The notes under the pieces: generated by a model | Database searches by the model: none | What the model was told of the DNA's origin: nothing | Seen by the model: the letters and a program-made list of their open reading frames with translations, nothing else | DNA from: Anadara kagoshimensis | Taxonomy: Eukaryota > Mollusca > Bivalvia > Arcoida > Arcidae | Assembly: GCA_021292105.1 (NCBI GenBank) | Contig: CM037861.1 | Coordinates: forward strand, 51,920,920-51,984,919 | Reading direction: 5' to 3' | Length of the DNA stretch: 64,000 nt | Program-made: the position numbers and the translations under genes | In this document: positions 54,878-64,000 of the stretch, piece after piece | Position numbering within the stretch: the stretch's first letter is position 1 | Layout: the number at the start of each line of letters is the position of its first letter

Positions 54878-57800
54878 GTAAAATACATTAACATTATTAT
54901 TTTTTGTGCAGTTGGTTGATGATTTGTATTAATTATTTGAGATTGTTATGTTTTTATGTTTACCCACACACACACACAGTATAAAGCTACAATCTATTGT
55001 AATGAACTAAGTTTGACTACAAACCAATTGCAATGAGTTCAAATACAATATAAAATATACACAATACACAATTAATACAATACAATACAATTCACAATAC
55101 AATACAATGAAATACAATACCATAAAATACAATACAATACAATGCAATGCATTACAATAAAATGTAATACAATACAATGAAATATGATGCATTATAATAC
55201 ATTACACATAAATTATACAATGAAATACAAGTGCAATACAATTACATGTACAATACAATACAATACAATTTATTTCAATAAAATGTAATACAATACAATG
55301 AAATACAATGCATAATAATACATTACAGTAATAAATAATACAATGAAATACAAATGCAATACAATTACTTGTACAATACAATACAATGCAATACAATTCA
55401 TTACAATAAACTGTAATACAATACAATGAAATACGATGCATAATAATACATAACACTAATAAATTATACAATGAAATACAAGTGCAATACAATTACTTAC
55501 ATATACAATACAATACCATGCAATAAACATAAAACAAAACAATACAATTAATACATTGTACATGTACAACGAAATACATGTACAGTGCAATACAGTATAG
55601 TACGGTACACTAATTGTTATGCAATACAATACAATACAGTGAAGTACACTTCAATACAATAATATACAATAATTGCCCTCTAGGTATGTGGACATCCAGA
55701 ATTGTCACTCGACAGAAGGGTTGTCACCCGAGGGCATCGACCGAGGGTGAAAACCTTTCTGAAGGGTGACAATTCTGAATGTCCACATACCTAGAGGGCA
55801 ATTATTATTTTATTTTACCGAAACAAAGCTTAGCTTGTCAAATGACACAAACAATATCTAAATTTTAAATTAAATTAAATGCTGCCAGTTTACACTTTCA
55901 ACCATCGGGGGGGGGGGGGGGGGGGGGGGTTACACTCGTCTGCATACTTTAGATTCTGTAGAATCTAGGTTTACCTCTCTTTCCATTTCTATCAATATAT
56001 TTCCAGTATTTTCACTGAAGCTTGGCTGATCCTTTTTGTGTTTTCTTCATCTTTGTTATGCATAATAAATAACAAGTCGGCTTCCGACGAAATGCAAAAA
56101 ACGACCGACCGCCATTGTTATTGTTTACCAAATGACAACACAGTTCTGTTGTACAAGTTATTTCCCTTGTACCGGGTTATCACCGGGTGATAATAGTATT
56201 ATCACATGGCTGTGAGAGGTTATTACATGGCAGTGAGAGGTTGTCACACGCTGACAGTGATTCTGTGGGAAATACCTCATTTATTACATGTCATGTGATA
56301 GGAAAACATCCAATGAAAAGTGTTTTAATATATGTTTGAAGTTCGTCGGGAGCGGACTTGTTATTAATTATGTATGACAAAGATGCAGAAAACACAAAAA
56401 AAGGTCACCGAAGCTTCAGTGAAAATATTGGAAATGTATTGGATGGAAACGGAAAGAGAGGTAAACCTAGATTCTGCGGAATCTAAAGTATGAGCCCCCC
56501 CCCTCTTCCTGGATTGTTCAAAGTGTAAACTGGCAGCATTGAATTTAATTTAAAATTTAGATATTGTTTGCGTCAATTTACATGGTAAGTTTTGTTTCGG
56601 TATAATAAAATAAGAATTGCCCTCTAGGTATCCTCGACCGTCCGTGATTCGAGACTCTAATAGAAAACGAACTAAATTTGCTATCGCAACAAGAATTTTA
56701 GACCTGAAAAATAGACAACTGATTTTTCTGGATAGTTTCACAGTAAATACCTAAATTTTGTCTTTAATGCATGAATTCGTCACTGCAAAGACGATATTCG
56801 CGTATAATAACTGAAAACAAAAATGGCCTCGAATCTTAGGACGCTCTCGATTTTAGGACGGTCGACGATATGTGGTCATCCAGAATTGTCACCCTTCAGA
56901 AGGGTTTTCACCCTCGGGCAATGCCCTAGGGTGACAACCCTTCTGTCGGGTGACAATTCTGGATGTCCACATACCTAGAGGGCAATTACTGTATAATGTT
57001 GATTGTTGAAAAATCTTATCAATTTTGCTATGTGCATTTTGTTTTACAGACTAATGCTTTCAAATCTAGAAATATTTGTACTATCTTGTGGAATAGTTTT
57101 ATCATTAAAATGTTTACGATATCATTTATCCTGGCGTATTTTGACTCCTTTAAAGACTGTTTAATCAAAAACAAACATACCAAACCCGATGATGTCCAAA
57201 TCACAATCCTATCCAATTCTATTTACCTAACAGTAAATGCAATATGGCATTCATGCAGAGGCATGCTATTATTTACCTTATATTATACATATAGACATGA
57301 TATAGGTATCAATGTAATGGTTAAATTCTCATACAGAATAATTTATCAGACTAAGAAGTTAATGTTTTACTTATCCAATGAATGAACAAAGCTGTAACAG
57401 AAATTTTTCAACATCCTTTGTTATATTCCCTGCAAACAAAGCTGGGGGATATAGGAATCAACTTGTCCTTCTGTCTGGCCGTCTGTTCATCTGTCCATCT
57501 GACTGTAGATGGATTGTTTTTCTGACAGTAACTTCAGAAATATTTGACCAATTTTATTTATATTGGGTATGTAGCTTAATTGTGTGAAGATGAATATTGG
57601 GTTGGATTTTGGTGTAATTTTATTAATTTTCACCGGAGTTTTTGTCCTTTGATCATTAGATTTTAAAAACTCTTTTTCTTAAAAAGCTCTTAGGCAAAAA
57701 CTGACTTGATATTTAATTGGCTTCTGTAGCGTCTTAAGTATGCAGTTTATCAATTACACAAATTTTCCTTAGATAAATAGGTTATGCGTTTTTTGCATTT

Positions 57801-60800
57801 AGTTTCTATAAGGAATAACATTGACAAATTCCTTTCAGGACAATAACATAAGAAATATTTGACCAATTTTAATTACCTATATTTGGTATGTAGATTCATA
57901 TTGTATGAAGATAAATGTTGATTTTGATTTCTGTATCATTTTATAAATTTTTACATGAGTTATTGCCCTTTGATAATAAATTTAAAAATCTTTTTCTTAA
58001 AAGCGAAGCTAAAGGCAAAATCTTATTTAATATTTGGTATCTGTGTTGTCCATAAGCATGCAGTTTCTTAATGTCAAGAATTTTTTATGAAAAATAGGCG
58101 ACACATTTTTAGTGTTAGTTTCTTAGAGTTTCTTTTATGTATTTTTTCTTTATCAGACAGGTATGTAAAAGTTCATAATATATTTATTATTTGCTATGCA
58201 AAATAGTATATGAAAAATTTGCCTGTTGTTTTCCAGATGGGTTGGTGGGGTGGGGGATATTAATTTCCTTTAGTAACAGCTCTAATATTTATAATGTATT
58301 GAGGATTTAAATTTAAGTTGTAAATTATGAATTTACATGAAAAGTTGTAAATTATGAATTTACATGAAAAAGTTGTAAATTATGAATTTACATTAAATTA
58401 CACTCACACACAAAATCTGAATAGCATGTTAATGTTTGTACAAATGTAATACTTCTGATGTGATATTAAGTGCATTTGTGAAACAAGAGACATATGTATA
58501 TTTATACTAGTATATACAGTAAAACCTGCTATAGTGACTACCTCTATAAAACAGCTGTCTAAAGTAAAACTTGCTGTAGCAACCACCTCTGAATTGATGA
58601 GACTTATCATCATCATCATTAATTTTAATCACAATTTTATGCCACTAAAACAGTGTATAAGCATTGGCTGGATGACTGTAGGCTTTGAACAGAACATATG
58701 CTGTGACACAGACATCAGTTTAAAAGTCTCTTCCATAGGACCTCATACATAAGTTCCAAGTGGTTGGCAAAAGACATAATCATTTGTGTATTCTCAGGCA
58801 ATTCAGTGCTACTTTAAACAATGTAAAATTGATTGAATGGTTTTATGTGTCACAATGTATAGGCACTGGCTGGACGAGTGTCAAGCTCTGAACAGAAATA
58901 TAATCCAGAGCTTCCTGGATCCTAAGTGGCTTGTATAGAGAGATATCCTTAAAGGCATGTTTGACTGTATGATATTAACTAAAACACAATAACATAAATT
59001 ATATCTATATATTTATATGCTACATTTAGTTATCATTTAGAGGTGATATATGTCTGTAGATAACCCTGGTATTTTGTGCGATATATTCAATATATATTTA
59101 CATTGCAACTCGGCGTTATTTATATAATAAGATTATGGTATAGATATCTTATGTGGGGTGTTTTATTTTACTAAGTTGTTAGGATCTTTTACTCTAAATA
59201 ATTATACACAGAGTTCCTGGGTTGCATAGCTATTTAGTATTTTACCCTAGATAACTTTAATTTGCACTTGTGATGTAGCTACCGGTATACTTATTTTGTG
59301 AGCTGTGCTGATTTTTATCTCCGATTTTTAGATCTAAACAAAATTTAACAACAGTTTATGATAGGGATTTGCATAAAAATATTTTGGGAATATATTTGAT
59401 ATGTTACTCAACATGGTCTATTATCTATCTTACACAAAGAATGATAGTAAAAAATACCTTTTTTTTAAAAAAAAATATCAGTGAGATTTATTTCTGAAAT
59501 GTCTGAAAGGTATTTAAAGATAAAGTTTATATACATAATGTTTATAAAAGAAGAAACTCAAATCAATAATATTAAATTTTAATTCAGCTTTCCTGAATAT
59601 TTAGATAGTTAAGCATCTGTGTTCAAAATTCTATATTTAATTCTGCTGTTTATTTGATACATAAAGGTTACCTAAGGGAACCATAAAATTTAGAGGCGAA
59701 ACTCACAGGCCTTAAATATCAATGCCTCGGCTGTGTCATAGTAGGCTTGGAATTAAAATAACCCTCCCTACATTATACATATTTACCTGGCTCTAGTTTC
59801 ACAATAATTTCTTAACTAAGATTTCCTTAACTTAATTAAATCTAAAAATTTGAAATCTAAATACAAGATATACCTGAATTTAAAATGTCACTAATTGAAG
59901 CTCACTCTGAGCTTATTAAATCCATTAGATTTTAGTGTGATAAAAGATGCACCAAATTTGCCAGATATAAGTTATGGAAAATCATAGTTAAGGAATGATT
60001 GTGAACTGGAGCCTTGGCACACTGCAAAGATACTCACCTATAGCTGGTGATATCCTAAATATAGGTGAAATATTCTTGACTTGGATGTAAAAACCCCATT
60101 CAATTAAATCCACCAATTTATTAGTCAGTGTTGTGAAATTGCACCCTTTCAGCACATGATTGGAAATCAGATTCCTTAATAAAGGCCTATATCTTAATCT
60201 TTTAAATACATATCTTAAGAAGGTGTTGATGGTTATTTTTAGTTTCATAAATTCACTGTTATTGATAAATTAAAACAAGGATTATAAGATAAGTTGAGAC
60301 TTAGCAAGCACAATTTCATACATTGTTAAAATTTTAAAAAGTCAAAGTTGAAATTTGTTTAACCATTTTAGATTTTTTATTTTTCATTACAGGTACTGTT
60401 TACATAATTCCTGTAGTTGGTGGTTATATAGCTGATTCCATAGCTGGAAATATAATACCATCCTCGGCTCGGGTTTAATATAGTACTGGGTAAGTTAATT
60501 TACAAATTGAAAATTGGTATAATTCATAGAAATTTAAATAAAATTTAACATAACCATAGTATGATAAATGATATTGATATGTAAATTACAACTTGTCTAA
60601 GTGCCATGATGAATGAAGCTGAATTTGTTAAATGGTAAAAAAGTGGTTAGACACTGCATCTGAAATACATGGTCATAATCTGGTTGATGAGGTTTACCTG
60701 TTCCTAATGATGGCTTGTGATTCTACTGGATTCTAAATTCCATGATATCCTCTATCACTACTATGGAGAGAACTATCTTAGAGATTTAATCTTTTTTCAT

Positions 60801-62035
60801 ATATTTTTGTAAGATTTTTTTTTAATTTGGTTGAATTGATCTGATATCATTTATTGATATGACATTGAAATTATGACCAGTTCAGTTTAGACTGGTTTTA
60901 GATTATTATTTTTATATTTTTTTCTGTTAACAAGTAAATACATGTATATATATATGTTTTTTTAGGTTTATTTTTACTTCCCGCATCAGCAACAGATTTT
61001 AAAGAATGGTTTGGAACTGATGATGAGGGGGCAGCTTATGATCTTAATGTTGTAAGTTATCTCCCCTTGTCCAACAGGAGACTAGGGTCCCATTCTAAGA
61101 CACATTTATAATGATATATAATAATATAATTAATAACGTATCAAAAATTAAAACAAAATGTGACTTACATGTATTTGCAAAACAGTTTCCTAAGTGCAAC
61201 ACCCAAGTTATACAGATAAATTACACTTTATGAATACAAGTTTTTCCTCAGTGAAAAAAACCTTATATTGTTGAAAGGTTAAGGTTGAAGCTAATTTCAC
61301 TTATATCGAGATGTCACAGGCTTTAGCTGAATTGGCAGGAGTTTTGACCTTTGGAGTGCTCTCGGGGCAATGTGCAGTTAGGTTTCTGTAGCATGCTATG
61401 CTTTCCATGACATGAGAAATTGGTCTCTTCTGAAGGACCCAGTGACTTTCATTTCGAAATGCTGATTGCTTCGCAAAAGAACAGTCTCTTCCTATTTTTA
61501 AGTTTTGGCGAGAGTTAGCCAAGGTTCAAACCCACCACCTCCCTCACATGGAGCCAACAGGTAGGGGTTGTCTGTTTTCATAGATTTTACTGTATACATT
61601 TTTACATTTACTTAGTTATTGAGCTAGATGTACCCCAAATTAGCCCCAAACTAATTTGGGAGGAGGGAGCCATATTGGGTTTACTCTATTTCTTCCTCCA
61701 ACATTTTGTCCACCAACTTTCTCAAAAATTATGTAACAGATTTTTGTGAAACTTCACAAGAACATTCTTTGGGTGGAGTAAATGTTCCATTGGCTATTTA
61801 ACCATATGCATGCCCAGTCCAGTTTTCCAGCATCTAATTTCATTTATAACATTTTTCTGTTTTAATATTTTGTATAACTAAAATTTGTTCTTTAGGACAC
61901 CAGAAAATTATATTTTTTTATGGGAATGACATTTGTTGCCATAGGAACAGGTGGCATCAAAGCAAATGTTGGACCATTTGGTGCACAGCAAGTTGATGAT
62001 TTGGGCCCTGAAGCAGTTCAGTCATTTTTCAACTG
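54568..62035 (+). CDS. SLC15A4-like transporter, paralogue 2 (partial, runs off the window)
   Basis: Exons: 54568-54877, 60393-60489, 60966-61051, 61896-62035, then beyond 64000. Exon order and boundary phases match paralogue 1. The 103-residue first exon has an acidic dileucine signal E-R-T-P-L-L (residues 10-15), like the lysosomal sorting motif of SLC15A4, and E66-L-C-E69-R70, the proton-coupling ExxER motif. Exon 4 has I-G-T-G-G-I-K-A-N-V-G-P-F-G-A-Q-Q, a full PTR2 signature. The second exon is 2 nt shorter than its counterpart and goes out of frame, so as read the gene would be truncated. Either the assembly has two small deletions or the gene is damaged. Intron 1 is 5.5 kb and packed with repeats. 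Confidence 0.82.
55020..55670. repeat. TACAA-type satellite with higher-order units of 121-129 bp
   Basis: It is built of aatac/acaat steps. aatgtaatacaatacaatga recurs at 55161, 55282 and about 55411, giving a longer period. Minus-strand frames rich in Cys, Ile and Tyr come from the repeat. Confidence 0.85.
55671..56987. mobile_element. 1.3-kb foldback element with nested palindromic ends
   Basis: Both ends carry AATTGCCCTCTAGGTATGTG or its inverse. Each end is itself a hairpin (55671-55804; 56615-56987 after removing the nested MITE). Inside these lie long inverted arms (about 55805-56080 and 56345-56614) with aagcttagcttgtc/gaagcttcagtg and tctgtagaatctaggtttac-type blocks. The left arm has a 23-G run (55907-55929) and the right arm a C run. 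No transposase frame is seen. Confidence 0.85.
56631..56868. mobile_element. TA-targeting MITE nested in the foldback arm, copy 2
   Basis: TCCTCGACCGTCC start and GGACGGTCGACGA end, with TA at 56629-56630 and 56869-56870. Removing it restores the ggTAtgtgg of the intact end at 55681-55690, proving a TA target duplication. Confidence 0.95.
57050..57385 (+). CDS. Unrecognised exon-like reading frame, possibly a membrane-protein remnant
   Basis: An acceptor-like tgttttacag at 57050 opens a frame of about 111 codons to TGA at 57385. It has two hydrophobic segments (I-K-M-F-T-I-S-F-I-L-A and G-M-L-L-F-T-L-Y-Y-T-Y) joined by a polar loop. The layout recalls the last helices of a seven-helix receptor, but no diagnostic motif is present. 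It lies in intron 1 of paralogue 2. Confidence 0.25.
   Translation, partial: TNAFKSRNICTILWNSFIIKMFTISFILAYFDSFKDCLIKNKHTKPDDVQITILSNSIYLTVNAIWHSCRGMLLFTLYYTYRHDIGINVMVKFSYRIIYQTKKLMFYLSNE
57525..58110. repeat. Diverged tandem duplication, about 307-bp unit
   Basis: 57535-57800 and 57840-58105 share agaaatatttgaccaatttt, ggtatgtag, cctttgat..taaatttaaaaa, tctttttcttaaaa and gcatgcagttt in order. Confidence 0.75.
58316..58396. repeat. 27-bp tandem repeat, three units
   Basis: gttgtaaattatgaatttac repeated at about 58317, 58344 and 58372. Confidence 0.95.
58397..60392. other. Intron 1 remainder: MITE pieces and SINE end
   Basis: Tc1-type MITE pieces lie at about 58517-58605 and 58900-58975, an inverted-repeat MITE at 59790-60017, and a SINE family 1 3' end at about 60005-60100. 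Nothing else is recognised. Confidence 0.5.
60393..60489 (+). pseudogene. SLC15-like paralogue 2, exon 2 with two 1-nt deletions
   Basis: It reads G-T-V-Y-I-I-P-V-V-G-G-Y-I-A-D-S-I-A-G correctly, then loses the frame and meets TAA at about 60477. Compared with the 99 nt exon at 38012, one base is missing in the Lys codon after the Gly and one in the Tyr codon near the end. Splice sites are intact. Confidence 0.78.
60966..61051 (+). CDS. SLC15-like paralogue 2, exon 3
   Basis: Acceptor after a T run; encodes L-F-L-L-P-A-S-A-T-D-F-K-E-W-F-G and an acidic loop; phase 0 end at GTT|gtaagt. Confidence 0.83.
61275..61560 (-). repeat. SINE family 1, diverged copy
   Basis: Minus-strand body with GACTGTTCTTTTGCGAAGCA and cactgggtccttcagaagag; the tRNA head is decayed. 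It lies in intron 3 of paralogue 2. Confidence 0.7.
61896..62035 (+). CDS. SLC15-like paralogue 2, exon 4
   Basis: A 140 nt exon, the same length and phases as paralogue 1 exon 4, with the intact PTR2 signature and F-F-N-W end at gtaaga. Confidence 0.87.
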
Positions 62036-62440
62036 GTAAGACAATTAATTTGGAGCACATATGGTGACATGTTTAAAAAATTTATTTCAGAATAGAATTT
62101 CATTTATTTTACAACACCTAGTTATTTTGTATCTTCAAAATACTAATTCAAAATTTAAAATACTGTTTCACAGTACTACGGTACTTTGAAAATCCAAAAT
62201 AGCTATTTAGTGAACATAAAATAACTTTTATAAATAAACAAATTAACTTTTCCAATGTTATGGAAAAACCATTGAGAATATACAAAATACTATTTTAAAT
62301 ATTTAGAATGAAGTATTATTTTGAAATTACAAAATCACCTAATTTTTTACACATGTCATCTTACACACATTGTAAATGGTATTTGTAAAAAATTATATTT
62401 TGTCAAATTGTATTAAATTTAATTTTAAGGTTAAAAGTTT

Positions 62441-63996
62441 TTTAGCTCACCTGAGCCAAAAGGCTCAGTTGAGCTATTGCAATCTATCACCGTCCGTCGT
62501 CCGTCGTGAGTTGTCCGTCGTGTGTAAACTTTACATTTTAATCATCTCCTCCAAAACTACTGGGCCAAATTTGATGAAACTTGATGATTATCATGCCTGG
62601 GTAACAAGCTTTTAAAATTGTGTTTGGGGTTTGTCCACGCCCCAACAATATGGCTGCCGTTACTATAAATAGCCAAAAAACAAAAAAATCTTCATCTCTG
62701 AAACCAAAAAGTGCAGACAAATTTTGATTAGATATTTGGATTCAGGATGCCTAGTACCATTAAAATTGTGTTTTTTATGAAAATTGGATGAAAATAGGTT
62801 ACGCGCTTTTTGCGTAAAATTACATAATTTTTAAAAGACATATATTGTTATAACTTCATAACGACTGAAGATATTTGTATAGAGTTTTCACTGTTGATCT
62901 TGTCTTGCGATTTTCTTCCAATTGATGTCAAGGTCAAAGGTCAAGGTCATGCCCCAGTTTTTGACCTTTGATAAAAAATGTTATTTTTTAAACATTTCTG
63001 GTGATAATGGCATAGGATTTTCAGTTAGTTGTAGGTATTGACATGACCATCATTTTGATACATAGATCAAGGTCATGGGTTCAAAGGTCAAGGTCACAGA
63101 TGTACAAATATACCAAAGTAGTTAATTATCTGCAAAACTATGAACTTTTTGTATAGGCATGTATATTAGAATATTGTAGGTAATGGCACAATGGTCATTT
63201 TGATATATGAATAAAGGTCACGGGTTCAAAGGTCAAGGTCACAGATGCAAACAAGTTCTCAAATGGTATAATTGTCTTAAGAACTATAAACATTTTGTAT
63301 AGGCATGTATATTAGAATATTGTAGGTATGAGCCTAACAACCATTTTGATATATGAATGAAGGTTATGGGTTAAAAGGTCAAGGTCACAGATGCAAATGA
63401 ATTCTGAAATAGTTAATTTTCTGCAAAACTATTAACTTTTTGTATAGGCATGTATATTAGAATATTGTAGGTAACGGCACAATGGTCATTTTGATATATA
63501 AATAAAGGTCACGGGTTCAAAGGTCAAGGTCACAGATGCAAACAAGTTCTCAAATGGTATAATTGTCTTAAGAACTATAAACATTTTCTATAGGCATGTA
63601 TATTAGAATATTGTAGGTATGAGCCTAACAACCATTTTGATATATGAATGAAGGTTATGGGTTAAAAGGTCAAGGTCACAGATGCAAATGAATTCTGAAA
63701 TAGTTAATTTTCTGCAAAACTATTAACTTTTTGTATAGGCATGTATATTAGAATATTGTAGGTAATGACACAATGGTCATTTTGATATATGAATGAACAG
63801 CATAGGTTCAAAGGTCAAGGTCACAGATACAAACAAGTACTGAAATGAATATTTATCTTTATAAATATAAACATTTGGTATAGGCATGATGTATATCAGA
63901 ATATTGGCCTATTTACCATTTTAATATGTGAATGAAGCTCATGGGTTCAAAGGTCAAGGTCAGAGGTGAGCGTTAAGGCCCATGGGCCTCTTGTTT
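62441..63996 (+). mobile_element. Tandem-core element (pearl/Helitron-like), copy B
   Basis: It starts TTTAGCTCACCTGAGCC with an inverted partner ggctcagttgagcta, and ends in the hairpin GGCCCATGGGCC followed by tcttg at about 63994. The core has about six 145 bp units (gtataggcat at 63151, 63297, 63442, 63588, 63733, 63878), each with GGTCAAGGTCA. Alternate units are more alike, giving a dimer period of about 291 bp. It is in inverse orientation to copy A and lies in the last visible intron of paralogue 2. Confidence 0.78.
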
Positions 63997-64000
63997 GTTT

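Noticed and set aside
55007-55492. Minus-strand frames rich in Cys, Ile and Tyr
   Set aside because: Produced by the TACAA satellite.

Overview
The window is AT-rich, intron-dense animal nuclear DNA. I infer a mollusc, probably a bivalve. The reasons are short coding exons with GT/AG boundaries in long introns, very many short non-autonomous DNA transposons, tRNA-derived SINEs, and elements with a tandem core of about 145 bp that resemble the bivalve 'pearl' type. No bacterial, viral or organellar gene organisation is visible. No database search was possible, so names rest on motif recognition and on splice phase agreeing from exon to exon.

Region 1, about 99-16800, minus strand. One gene runs right to left. 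Eleven predicted exons join without a phase error (2,937 nt, 979 codons including the stop). They would encode a short leader, a KMT5A-like SET domain split over three exons, a Ser/Glu-rich linker, three tandemly duplicated Asp-rich exons, and a large last exon with two zinc-finger-like clusters and a tyrosine-recombinase-like catalytic core. The introns carry a DNA transposon with a captured 18S rRNA fragment, a 72-81 bp tandem array, a long hairpin and SINEs. A 2.8 kb element with about 85 bp inverted ends and 10 bp flanking direct repeats lies upstream, between the first coding exon and a possible promoter at about 16.7 kb.

Region 2, about 17000-24900. No gene is seen. It holds MITEs, two diverged segmental duplications, a 50 bp satellite inside a MITE, and a degenerate array of about 150 bp units.

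Region 3, 24973-29945, minus strand. Four phase-consistent exons encode a probable type I membrane receptor: a cysteine-rich module resembling a TNF-receptor repeat, a short stalk, one membrane segment and a cytoplasmic tail. The intron behind the cysteine-rich exon holds a tandem-core element whose units each carry clustered nuclear-receptor half-sites.

Region 4, about 31970-33910. Two inverted arms of about 280 bp each carry a CCAAT box, an octamer and a splice donor, pointing outward towards the receptor gene and towards the transporter gene. They are either a mirrored promoter pair or the ends of a foldback element.

Region 5, 36933-64000, plus strand. Two tandem paralogues of a proton-coupled oligopeptide/histidine transporter (SLC15A4-like, POT family) lie head to tail. 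The first is complete, with ten exons and 545 residues, but its ExxER proton-coupling motif reads ExxEN. The second is cut by the window edge. It keeps ExxER and an N-terminal dileucine sorting signal, but its second exon is 2 nt short and frameshifted. Between and inside the two copies lie a 1.3 kb foldback element with a MITE nested in one arm, a long perfect-looking hairpin, several terminal-inverted-repeat elements, and a second tandem-core element at the right edge.
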